A program made the translations under genes and the position numbers. A stretch of 33,126 nt of DNA from an uncultured Hyphomicrobiales bacterium (GTDB lineage Bacteria; Pseudomonadota; Alphaproteobacteria; Rhizobiales; Beijerinckiaceae): positions 1 through 33,126 of the forward strand of contig CAIUDK010000129.1 in assembly GCA_903897875.1 (NCBI GenBank), in the 5' to 3' direction. This document shows, piece after piece, positions 17,185 through 25,361 of this stretch. Under the pieces are notes generated by a model that had not been told where the DNA came from, did not search any database, and saw only the letters and a program-made list of their open reading frames with translations. Position 1 is the stretch's first letter, and each line of letters opens with the position of its first letter.

Positions 17185-18465
17185 ATGAGTCATCCAAATC
17201 TCAATGAGGCGCTGACGCCGGTTGGCGATGAGCAACGCGTCTTTCAATGGCATTCGCACGCCTCTTTGTGGTTTAGCCTAGGTGTTGGCCTGCTGGTCAT
17301 CCAAATCGGCGCTTATCTTGTGCCCGCCGTTGGTACGCGCGACGCATTCATAGCAATCGTCTTGGGCTCGGTTCTGGGGTCGGCCCTTCTGGCATGGACG
17401 GCTCGCATTGGCTGCCAAAGCGGCCTGTCGAGTGCAGGTCTGATGCATAGCGTTTATGGCAGTGCGTTTGCGCGTCTGCCTGTGTTGCTCAACATTCTGC
17501 AATTGGTTGGCTGGACGACATTTGAATTGGTCATCATGCGCGATGGCACCGCCGCCATCGGTCTGCAAACACTCGGCCTCAATCTTGATGTGCCCATGGG
17601 CATTGTTGTCACCACGCTTTTGTGGGGTGCAGTCCTCACGGTGTTGATGATGGGCTCGATGCTGACCTTGGTGCGCAAATTCGTGAGCAGCGTGGGTCTG
17701 CCCTTGGTTGTGCTGTCCTTGCTTTGGTTGAGCTGGCACTTTGTTGGCGTCGTGCAAGAGAAGGGCTTTGCAGCCTTCTGGACGCGCGAAGGCGATGGCA
17801 GCATGGGCATGCTCTCGGCGCTTGATCTTGTGATTGCGATGCCTGTCTCGTGGTTGCCGTTGGTGGCAGACTATGCTCGCCACGGGCGCACTGCAGAGGG
17901 TGCTTTTAAGGGCACATGGTTTGGTTATGCCATTGCCAATATCTGGTGCTACGCGCTGGGCGTTATGGTGGCCAGCGTGTCTGAGCCAGATACCAATTTG
18001 GTGCATGCATTATTGCTCGCCCAAGGCGGTCTGCTCGCTCTTGGTCTCATCTTGCTCGACGAACTCGATAACGCTTACGGCGATGTCTATTCGGGCTCTG
18101 TGTCGGCACAATCTTTGTTGCCAAAATGGAGCGTGCGTCGCTGGGGTGTGCTGATCGCCATTGTTTGCACTGGCCTTGCGCTCGTTTTGCCAATGCATAG
18201 CCTTGAGCCATTCCTGCTAATCCTCAGCTCAATCTTCGTGCCTTTATATGGTGTGATCTTGGGCCGTCTTGGCACGGGTGCTAGCCTTGGCGTCGTGCAG
18301 AGCAAAGCGATTGATCCAATCGCGGCAACTTTGTGGATTGTCGGTGTGGCTGTGTTTCACGCCGTGGGCACATGGGCACCTGAGTTTGGCTCTGCGCTTC
18401 CAAGCCTCTTCGTCACATTCACTCTGGCTTGGCTAACGCGCGCGCAGGCGAAAAAGGCCGCTTGA
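17185..18465 (+). CDS. NCS1 / purine-cytosine permease family transporter
   Basis: HSHASLWFSLGVGLLVIQIGAYLVPAVGTRDAFIAIVLGSVLGSALLAWTARIGCQSGLSSAGLMHSVYGSAFARLPVLLNILQLVGWTTFELVIM; polytopic membrane protein with NCS1-like N-terminal layout. Confidence 0.8.
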   Translation: MSHPNLNEALTPVGDEQRVFQWHSHASLWFSLGVGLLVIQIGAYLVPAVGTRDAFIAIVLGSVLGSALLAWTARIGCQSGLSSAGLMHSVYGSAFARLPVLLNILQLVGWTTFELVIMRDGTAAIGLQTLGLNLDVPMGIVVTTLLWGAVLTVLMMGSMLTLVRKFVSSVGLPLVVLSLLWLSWHFVGVVQEKGFAAFWTREGDGSMGMLSALDLVIAMPVSWLPLVADYARHGRTAEGAFKGTWFGYAIANIWCYALGVMVASVSEPDTNLVHALLLAQGGLLALGLILLDELDNAYGDVYSGSVSAQSLLPKWSVRRWGVLIAIVCTGLALVLPMHSLEPFLLILSSIFVPLYGVILGRLGTGASLGVVQSKAIDPIAATLWIVGVAVFHAVGTWAPEFGSALPSLFVTFTLAWLTRAQAKKAA

Positions 18466-18482
18466 GGCAAGGCCGATAAACA

Positions 18483-18521
18483 CATCAGCCCATCCACCTT
18501 TTAGGGTGTGATGGGCTGATG
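18483..18521. terminator. Hairpin terminator between convergent genes
   Basis: CATCAGCCCATC ... GATGGGCTGATG perfect 12-bp stem with nested CACC/GGTG, followed by CTATTTTATAG. Lies between the + stop at 18465 and the - stop at 18548. Confidence 0.8.
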
Positions 18522-18547
18522 CTATTTTATAGCAATGTTTTTTGAAT

Positions 18548-19306
18548 TTAAGCCGTAACAGGCTCTGGTAGCGTGCTGGCAGACGTGTCGGGCTCCGCAG
18601 CGCTATTGATAAGATCAGTCCAAGCCAACTTCATTGTATTTGTGTCACCGCTGGCAACCGCATCTTGCAGGGCTTTGAAGTGCGGATTTTGCAATAGGGC
18701 GCTGGCGGCCTGACTGCCCGCTGACAGCGGCGTATTTTTCGACAAGCTTCCGCTCGATTGAAAGCTGGAGAGCTGGGTTAGCTCATCCAAAATGCTCTTC
18801 ATAGCGGCCCGCGCATCGGGCGTATTACCGCTCGTGATGGCATTGGCAAGTTGGGTGGCTGGACCTGAAACGGTTGTTTTTTGAATCGCACGCGATGTCG
18901 CAGCAATTCCGGCCTGAGTTGCGTTAGGTGACGTTGCGCTGACAGATGCTGTTGCCCCGTCATCACCATCTCCATCATTTTCTCTTTCCCCACCGCCCTC
19001 TGGTGCGCGGCCAGATTTTTGAGCAGCATCGGCAGGTTGGGGAAGGGCCGCTTTGGCACCAGCGATGTCGCCTTTGTCGAGCGCATCGCCAATTTTCGAA
19101 AACGAACTCTTGGGATCATTCGTCACTTTCGAGGGAAGCTCGGTCTTTAATTTCGCGTAAGCAGTTTTAGCCGCACCTAAGTCACCAGAATTGAGGGCTT
19201 GCGTCAGCGCTGCAAAATCCAACTCGCGCTGCTTACGCTGGCTCTGCAACGTGGCGTAAGTGGATTGCACATTGGAATATGCTGCGCCCGATACCGACCA
19301 ACCCAT
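18548..19306 (-). CDS. Uncharacterised Ala/Ser-rich protein with four degenerate helical repeats
   Basis: 252-aa ORF between intergenic regions with a terminator at its 3' side. Repeats: FAALTQALNSGDLGAAKTAY, FSKIGDALDKGDIAGAKAAL, ATQLANAITSGNTPDARAAM, FKALQDAVASGDTNTMKLAW. Confidence 0.75.
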   Translation of the reverse strand: MGWSVSGAAYSNVQSTYATLQSQRKQRELDFAALTQALNSGDLGAAKTAYAKLKTELPSKVTNDPKSSFSKIGDALDKGDIAGAKAALPQPADAAQKSGRAPEGGGERENDGDGDDGATASVSATSPNATQAGIAATSRAIQKTTVSGPATQLANAITSGNTPDARAAMKSILDELTQLSSFQSSGSLSKNTPLSAGSQAASALLQNPHFKALQDAVASGDTNTMKLAWTDLINSAAEPDTSASTLPEPVTA

Positions 19307-19524
19307 AATAACATTCCCTGTCTGACTGGGGCATGACGCAGGCCATGCAAAATGTGGGGAGATCGAACGGCTGAACTCCCCTCGATGTTTGAGAACGGCT
19401 TGCGGTTTGAATTGTTTAGCTCGAAGTCCAAAAATTGAGATCAGACCTCAGATGCCCAGAAATGCTGGGCCCGCGCCGTCTCGTCATCAATGGTGTACGC
19501 CGCTAAGCAAGGCTTGCAAAATTG

Positions 19525-19538
19525 ATAACGCACGTTAT
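19525..19538. promoter_or_regulatory. Palindromic candidate operator upstream of marR-like gene
   Basis: ATAACG-CA-CGTTAT perfect inverted repeat, about 57 bp upstream of ATG 19596. Confidence 0.5.
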
Positions 19539-19595
19539 GATATTGTGTGTTAGGTATCTGCCAAGCCGCAATCAAGTTCCAATCATCGGGAAATT

Positions 19596-20060
19596 ATGTC
19601 GCAATTGCCGGAAAATGACCTGCTCTTCACGCTCTATGACGTTGCGCGCTTAATGCGCGTGCGGGCGGATCAGCGCGCCAATCTGACGGGAATGACGCGC
19701 GCGCAATGGGTTGTTTTGGTCTGGTTGGAGCGCCGACCTGGCATTACCCAACAAGAGCTTGCCTCACTTGTTGAGGTGGAGCCCATTACAATTGCTCGTC
19801 TGGTTGATCGCCTAGAAGCGCGCCAATGCGTTGAGCGCCGTCTTGATCCCAATGATCGCCGTGTGCGGCGCTTGCATTTGCTGCCAGACGCCAAGCCCCT
19901 GTTGAAAGAAATTCACGCCTATCGGCGCGCGTTGGAGCGCATGGTGACGGCAGGACTCCCCAAACAAGATGTGGCCTGCGTCCTCAACGCACTCAATGCC
20001 ATGAAAACAAACTTATTGGATGAGAAGCGTGACTACGCCGACTCCAGTGATCCCTCATAA
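19596..20060 (+). CDS. MarR family transcriptional regulator
   Basis: GMTRAQWVVLVWLERRPGITQQELASLVEVEPITIARLVDRLEARQCVERRLDPNDRRVRRLHLLPDAKPLL: wHTH with DRR wing. Confidence 0.95.
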   Translation: MSQLPENDLLFTLYDVARLMRVRADQRANLTGMTRAQWVVLVWLERRPGITQQELASLVEVEPITIARLVDRLEARQCVERRLDPNDRRVRRLHLLPDAKPLLKEIHAYRRALERMVTAGLPKQDVACVLNALNAMKTNLLDEKRDYADSSDPS

Positions 20061-20077
20061 ACAGACTGCCATCGTTC

Positions 20078-21226
20078 ATGACCATTCAGGACACATATCA
20101 ATTTTTACAAAGCCATAAGCGGCGCATCGCTAATCCGCGTGCTTTTGTTGGCTATCTGCGACAGATGGATCGGGCGCGGTTGCGCGTTTGGTTGATGTCA
20201 GCTGGCTTTGTTGTAGCGGCTTTAATTGTGGGCGAATTTTGGCTCTCAAGCGGTCGTTGGGTATCGACTGATAATGCCTATTTGCACGCGCCAAAATTGA
20301 TGGTCTCAACGGATGTGTCTGGGCTTGTGACGCAGGTAGCCGTCAAAGAAGGTGAGAAAGTCAAAGCGGGGCAGGTGTTGTTTCGTATCGATCCGCAACA
20401 ATATGAAATTGCGCTCAACGCCGCCCAAGCCCAACAGGACCTGACCAAAACCAACTTAATCGCCGCGCAGCAAGATTATAAACGTCTGCAAATTGATGTC
20501 GCTGGCCTTGAGGCTCAAGTCTCTCTGGCAGAGGCAAATAATGCGCGCGCAGCCGCCTTGGTCGAAATGAAAGCTGGAACCAATGCTGCCTATGATGTGG
20601 CACGGTTCACGCTGATTTCCGTTAAAAAGCAGCTTGAGTCCTCGCGTCAGCAATTACAGGTGGCTCTGACTCATTTAGGCGGCGATGCGACGCGGCCGGT
20701 TGAGCAACATCCGCAATATCTCGCAGCCCAAGCGCAGGTTGATGAAGCGCGCCGTCAATTGGATCACACAATCGTGCACGCACCTTTCGCGGGCATTGTG
20801 ACAGCGGTCGATAGTTTACAGCCCGGCATGTTCCTTGTGTCGCAGACAGCGGCCTTGACCAACACTGGTGCAATAGGTCTGATTTCGACTGATGATATTT
20901 GGATTGATGCCAATGTGAAGGAAACGGATTTAACCTACGCAAAAATAGGAAATCCCGTGACAATCAAAATTGATACCTATCCTGATCGCGTGTTCAAGGG
21001 TCATGTGGTGTCAATTGCGCCCGCCAGTGGCTCAGAATTTTCGATTCTTCCAGCCCAAAATGCCAGTGGCAATTGGGTCAAAGTGGTGCAGCGCGTTCCG
21101 ATGCGCATAGCACTTGATGCAGATTCTAATATGCCAGCCTTGCGTGCTGGTATGAGCGTGCTTGCCGATATCGACACTGGCCGTCGTCACAGTCTATGGG
21201 GCGCAAACGGACAGACGAATGAGTGA
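20078..21226 (+). CDS. HlyD/EmrA-like membrane fusion protein
   Basis: STDNAYLHAPKLMVSTDVSGLVTQVAVKEGEKVKAGQVLFRIDPQQYEIALNAAQAQ ... LDHTIVHAPFAGIVTAVDSLQPGMFL; single N-terminal TM segment. Confidence 0.95.
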   Translation: MTIQDTYQFLQSHKRRIANPRAFVGYLRQMDRARLRVWLMSAGFVVAALIVGEFWLSSGRWVSTDNAYLHAPKLMVSTDVSGLVTQVAVKEGEKVKAGQVLFRIDPQQYEIALNAAQAQQDLTKTNLIAAQQDYKRLQIDVAGLEAQVSLAEANNARAAALVEMKAGTNAAYDVARFTLISVKKQLESSRQQLQVALTHLGGDATRPVEQHPQYLAAQAQVDEARRQLDHTIVHAPFAGIVTAVDSLQPGMFLVSQTAALTNTGAIGLISTDDIWIDANVKETDLTYAKIGNPVTIKIDTYPDRVFKGHVVSIAPASGSEFSILPAQNASGNWVKVVQRVPMRIALDADSNMPALRAGMSVLADIDTGRRHSLWGANGQTNE

Positions 21227-22778
21227 TGCGAGCATCACAGCGCCGGCCTTTCAGCCCGTGCCGCATCGCGGTCTGATTACCGCGTGCACGATGATTGCCA
21301 CATTGATGCAGGCGTTAGACACAACGATTGCCAATGTGGCCTTGCCTTATATGCAAGGTTCGCTGTCCACCACAGCTGATCAGATCACGTGGGTTTTGAC
21401 GTCGTATATTGTTGCGGCTGCGATTATGACCTCGCCAGTCGGTTGGCTTTCAACGCGCTACGGCCGCAAGAACTTTTTCATCGTCTGCTTGGCAGGATTT
21501 ACGCTGGCGTCCATTCTGTGCGGAATAGCGCAGTCCTTGCCGCAGATGGTTGTGTTTCGGCTTTTGCAAGGTGTGTTTGGTGCGGCTCTTGTGCCCTTGT
21601 CGCAGTCCACTCTGCTGGATCTCTATCCTATCGAGCAACGCGGTGCCGCGATGGCGATGTGGGGCATGGGCGTTATGGTTGGCCCCATTCTTGGGCCAAC
21701 ATTGGGCGGCTATTTAACCGATGTCTATAATTGGCGCTGGGTGTTCTTCATCAATCTGCCCTTTGGCATTGCTGCCATTGCGGGGCTCGTGCTCTTTCTT
21801 AAAGAAGATAAATTGCCCTCCGCCATTACGTTTGACTGGACCGGCTTTTTGGTTTTGTCGATTGGTCTTGGCGCGCTGCAATTGATGCTGGATCGTGGCG
21901 AGCAGTTGGATTGGTTTTCGTCCGGCGAGATTTTGTTTGAGCTTCTCTTGAGTGTCTTGGGGCTCTATCTATTCATCGTGCATATTTTGCTTGCCGATAA
22001 AACATTCATCTCACCGCGCATTTTTGCTGACGTTAATTTTCTGTCTGGCTTTACAGTCATGTTTGCGATTGGCATGGTTTTGCTTGCAAGCTCAGCATTG
22101 CTTGCGCCTTACCTTCAAGTCATGGGTGGCTATCCGGTGCGCCAAGCCGGGCTTTTAATGGTGCCGCGTGGCTTGGGCACGATGTTAGCCATGGTGGTGG
22201 CTGGGCGTCTCACGAGCCGTTCGGATCCGCGTTTGCTGATGCTGTTTGGCATTTCCTGTCTCGCCTTTTCATTTTGGGAAATGGCGCAATGGACGCCAGC
22301 AGTGGCTGTCTCGACGCTGACGTGGGTCACGGCCGTTCAAGGCTTTGGATTGGGCTTTGTGTTCATTCCCTTGCAAGTGATGGCCTTTGCGACCTTGCCA
22401 GCACAATTTCGCACCGACGGCACGGCTCTGTTTAGCCTTGTGCGCAATGTCGGGTCTGCGGTGGGTGTGTCTGTGACGTCCTTCATGCTGGCTCAAAATA
22501 CGCAGATCATGCATGCGCAGTTGAGTGAGTTGCTCACACCCTTCAATCGAATGATGCAAACAGGCGGTGCCTATCTCATGTGGAACTCGGCCACGTCAGG
22601 AGGGCTTTTTGCGTTGAATGGGCAGGTGACGCGCCAAGCGCAGGCCATCGCTTATTCGGACGATTTTATGCTCATGTTTTGGGTCAGCCTGCCAACAGCG
22701 CTCCTCTTGCTCTTGATGCGGCGGCCTAAGACGCCTGCCGCGGCTGCGCCAGATGCATCCCACGCTGTGATTGATTGA
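21219..22778 (+). CDS. DHA2-family MFS efflux transporter (EmrB/QacA type)
   Basis: MQALDTTIANVALPYMQGSLSTTADQITWVLTSYIVAAAIMTSPVGWLSTRYGRKNFF; overlaps the MFP stop. Confidence 0.95.
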   Translation: MSDASITAPAFQPVPHRGLITACTMIATLMQALDTTIANVALPYMQGSLSTTADQITWVLTSYIVAAAIMTSPVGWLSTRYGRKNFFIVCLAGFTLASILCGIAQSLPQMVVFRLLQGVFGAALVPLSQSTLLDLYPIEQRGAAMAMWGMGVMVGPILGPTLGGYLTDVYNWRWVFFINLPFGIAAIAGLVLFLKEDKLPSAITFDWTGFLVLSIGLGALQLMLDRGEQLDWFSSGEILFELLLSVLGLYLFIVHILLADKTFISPRIFADVNFLSGFTVMFAIGMVLLASSALLAPYLQVMGGYPVRQAGLLMVPRGLGTMLAMVVAGRLTSRSDPRLLMLFGISCLAFSFWEMAQWTPAVAVSTLTWVTAVQGFGLGFVFIPLQVMAFATLPAQFRTDGTALFSLVRNVGSAVGVSVTSFMLAQNTQIMHAQLSELLTPFNRMMQTGGAYLMWNSATSGGLFALNGQVTRQAQAIAYSDDFMLMFWVSLPTALLLLLMRRPKTPAAAAPDASHAVID

Positions 22779-22901
22779 GGCTTGAGGTGCGTGCCCTAAT
22801 GCTATGGCTCGCGTCCCAAATCGGGGAGGGCTGCCCTTGTGCTTTTGCCCAAAAGCCTCCATAAAAATACCAATATAAAAATAAAACGGGTGGGGTTTTC
22901 A

Positions 22902-23498
22902 GTGGCAGACACACAAGATCAGACAGTCGAGCGGGTGCTCGTCACGCCGACACTTTTTCAAATCTTTATGGCCTTCTTGAAAATTGGCGTGACATCATTT
23001 GGCGGCAGCTCGCGCGCGCAAATGTATGATGAGAGCGTCGAGCGTCATGCATGGCTGACAGAGAAAGATTTTCTAACAGGCTTTGCAGTGGCGCAAGTTT
23101 TACCCGGCGCTAATCCTGTCAACCTCGCGCTCTATATTGGTCTGCGCGCCCGCGGCCGCTTGGGTGCCACGATTGCAGTGTTGGGCATGGTGATCCCCGC
23201 ATTTTGCATCATCCTCCTTATGGGGTTTGCCTATAAGCAGTTGAGCGATTATCCCGCCACGCATTTTGTTTTGGGTGGTGTTGCTGCAGCCGGTGTAGGC
23301 GCCACACTCGCTATCGGCGTCAAAGTGACGACGCGCTTAGAACGCCATGTTTTGCCGATCCTCACCGCGCTGATTGTTTTTGGCGTTGTTGGTCTCCTGC
23401 ATTGGCCGATGGTGCCAGTGGTTCTCGTTGCCGTCCCCTTTAGCGTTGGGTTGGCCTATGTAAAAGCGCGCAAACAAGCAGCGGAGACAGGCAAATGA
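22902..23498 (+). CDS. Chromate-type transporter, N-half of split pair 2
   Basis: FLKIGVTSFGGSSRAQMYDESVERHAWLTEKDFLTGFAVAQVLPGANPVNLALYIGLRARG; GTG start at 22902 assumed (longer frame from 22839 also open). Confidence 0.88.
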   Translation: MADTQDQTVERVLVTPTLFQIFMAFLKIGVTSFGGSSRAQMYDESVERHAWLTEKDFLTGFAVAQVLPGANPVNLALYIGLRARGRLGATIAVLGMVIPAFCIILLMGFAYKQLSDYPATHFVLGGVAAAGVGATLAIGVKVTTRLERHVLPILTALIVFGVVGLLHWPMVPVVLVAVPFSVGLAYVKARKQAAETGK

Positions 23499-24028
23499 CT
23501 GATAATCGTCTCATCGGCCTCGTGCTGGTTTTTGCGCCCTTGTCGCTGTTGTCGTTTGGTGGTGGGCAAGCTGTGGTTGCTGATATTGGGCATCAAACAG
23601 TTGGTGTGCAGCAATGGCTCACTGGTCCGCAATTCCAAGATATGTTTGCCATCTCGCGCGCGGCACCTGGCCCCAGCACTTTGATTGCTGCGCTCATTGG
23701 CTATCAGGTGTCCGGATTCTTGGGCGCGATTATCGCAACACTCGCCATCTATGTGCCATCATCCATCGTTGTTTATTACATATCCAAATGGTGGCAAAAC
23801 CATCCAGTGTCATTGATTAAAACGGCGGTGGAGAATGGTCTGGCACCTGTGGCGATTGGTTTGATTTTCGCCGGTGCTGTGGCTGTGATCGAGTCCGCAC
23901 CCATCACCGCTCTCACATTGGCCACGACCGCTGCTTGCACGGCTGTGTTATTTTATACAAAAGTCAGCCCCTATCTGCTGGTTTTGGGTGTTGCGGCAAC
24001 CTATTTGGGAATCGTTTTTGTCGTATGA
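23495..24028 (+). CDS. Chromate-type transporter, C-half of split pair 2
   Basis: PLSLLSFGGGQAVVADIGHQTVGVQQWLTGPQFQDMFAISRAAPGPSTLIAALIGYQVSG; 4-nt overlap with the N-half. Confidence 0.9.
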   Translation: MTDNRLIGLVLVFAPLSLLSFGGGQAVVADIGHQTVGVQQWLTGPQFQDMFAISRAAPGPSTLIAALIGYQVSGFLGAIIATLAIYVPSSIVVYYISKWWQNHPVSLIKTAVENGLAPVAIGLIFAGAVAVIESAPITALTLATTAACTAVLFYTKVSPYLLVLGVAATYLGIVFVV

Positions 24029-25260
24029 AACTTCGCCAGCTCCGAACAGTGATGGCCGTGGCCAATTGCAAAAGCATGAGCGCGGCCGCGCAAGCGATTA
24101 ATTTGTCGCAACCTGCTGTTACGCGGGTGATCACGCTGCTGGAAAAAGAACTCGGCCATCGCCTCTTTTTGCGCACGCATACGGGCACACATATCACCGC
24201 TGAAGGCGCGCTGTTGGTTCGCGCTGGAACACTTGCCTTTCAGCAATTGTGTGAGATTGAACACGGCACCGATGAGCCAAGTGATCTGACACCTCGCGAT
24301 TTAGAGAGCGCCTTTGCGCGTCAGGTGTCTGATCATGAAATCGCCGCTCTCATGTCTGTTGGGCAGACGGGTTCCACGCGGCGGGCAGCTGAAACATTGG
24401 GTGTCACACAGACAGCCGTTGCGCGCTCTTTGGCCACACTTGCAGCCCGCGTCAAGCGTCCGCTGTTTGACGATCCGCAGCAGAAAAAATTAAGCGAATG
24501 GGCCGCCACCGCCGCCATGAAAGCAACGCGCGCAATGGCAGAAATTGCCGCGGCTGAGACGTTTTTGCGCGCCAACCCTATGAACCAGCCCGCATCCGTT
24601 CGACTGCGCATTGGAGCTTTGCCGGCCTCGCGTGTGCATCTTGTGCCCGAAGCTGCCCGCCGGTTTGCATTAGGATATGCGGCCTGCGAAGTGTCTATCG
24701 TCGATGCCAGCTACGAGACGCTTTTGTCCAAACTCTATGCGGGCGAGATCGATATCATCGTGGGCAGTATTCGGCCCAACAATATGCCGCCTTGGGCGCA
24801 TGTGGAGACTTTATTCGAAGATCATCTTGTCGTCGTCAGCCATCCCAATCATCCCTTACAGTCGCTGTCTGAAGTGGATTGGTGGGACCTGCGCTCGGCG
24901 CGTTGGGTGCTGCCGGGCAAGCCCACACCCATTCGGGTCGAGTTCGAACGGTTGGTGAATTGCAGCGCCATTCCCGCACCTGTGCAAATTGTCGAAGTGG
25001 ATTCTTTCATTGCCGCGCGCTCGTTTTTGCTCGCGGGCGATTGGCTTGGCATTTTCTCAGCAAGCCAGATTATCCCTGAAGAGCGCGCCAATCTGCTCAA
25101 GCGTCTGCCCATGTCTGACCTTGGCTATGCGCGTAAAGTGGGGGCTCTGACTCGCCGCGATGAGTCTGCTGTTCCCGGCCTTTCCCGCTTTTTGGAAGAG
25201 CTGCGCGCCGTGGCGTTGGAGGTCTCGTCCGCCTTGGCACCAGTGGGCGCGGCCACTTAA
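24025..25260 (+). CDS. LysR-family regulator with apparently duplicated N-terminal HTH domain
   Basis: HTH1 MKLRQLRTVMAVANCKSMSAAAQAINLSQPAVTRVITLLEKELGHRLFLR; HTH2-like SDHEIAALMSVGQTGSTRRAAETLGVTQTAVARSLATLAARVKRPLFDD; LysR effector domain VRLRIGALPASRVHLVPEAARRF...GEIDIIVGSIRP. ATG overlaps the upstream stop. Confidence 0.9.
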   Translation: MKLRQLRTVMAVANCKSMSAAAQAINLSQPAVTRVITLLEKELGHRLFLRTHTGTHITAEGALLVRAGTLAFQQLCEIEHGTDEPSDLTPRDLESAFARQVSDHEIAALMSVGQTGSTRRAAETLGVTQTAVARSLATLAARVKRPLFDDPQQKKLSEWAATAAMKATRAMAEIAAAETFLRANPMNQPASVRLRIGALPASRVHLVPEAARRFALGYAACEVSIVDASYETLLSKLYAGEIDIIVGSIRPNNMPPWAHVETLFEDHLVVVSHPNHPLQSLSEVDWWDLRSARWVLPGKPTPIRVEFERLVNCSAIPAPVQIVEVDSFIAARSFLLAGDWLGIFSASQIIPEERANLLKRLPMSDLGYARKVGALTRRDESAVPGLSRFLEELRAVALEVSSALAPVGAAT

Positions 25261-25361
25261 ATCGCGACTAAAACTGATACCCCACAACGCGAACTGAATT
25301 GTGCGCGCAGCCCGTCTCCTCCCTAATTGGCGCAAAGTTCAATTTGGGGGAGACCGAGAGC

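Noticed and set aside
17278-18006. 242-aa minus-strand ORF
   Set aside because: Antisense to the NCS1 permease; His/Gln-rich product is the expected complement of hydrophobic codons.
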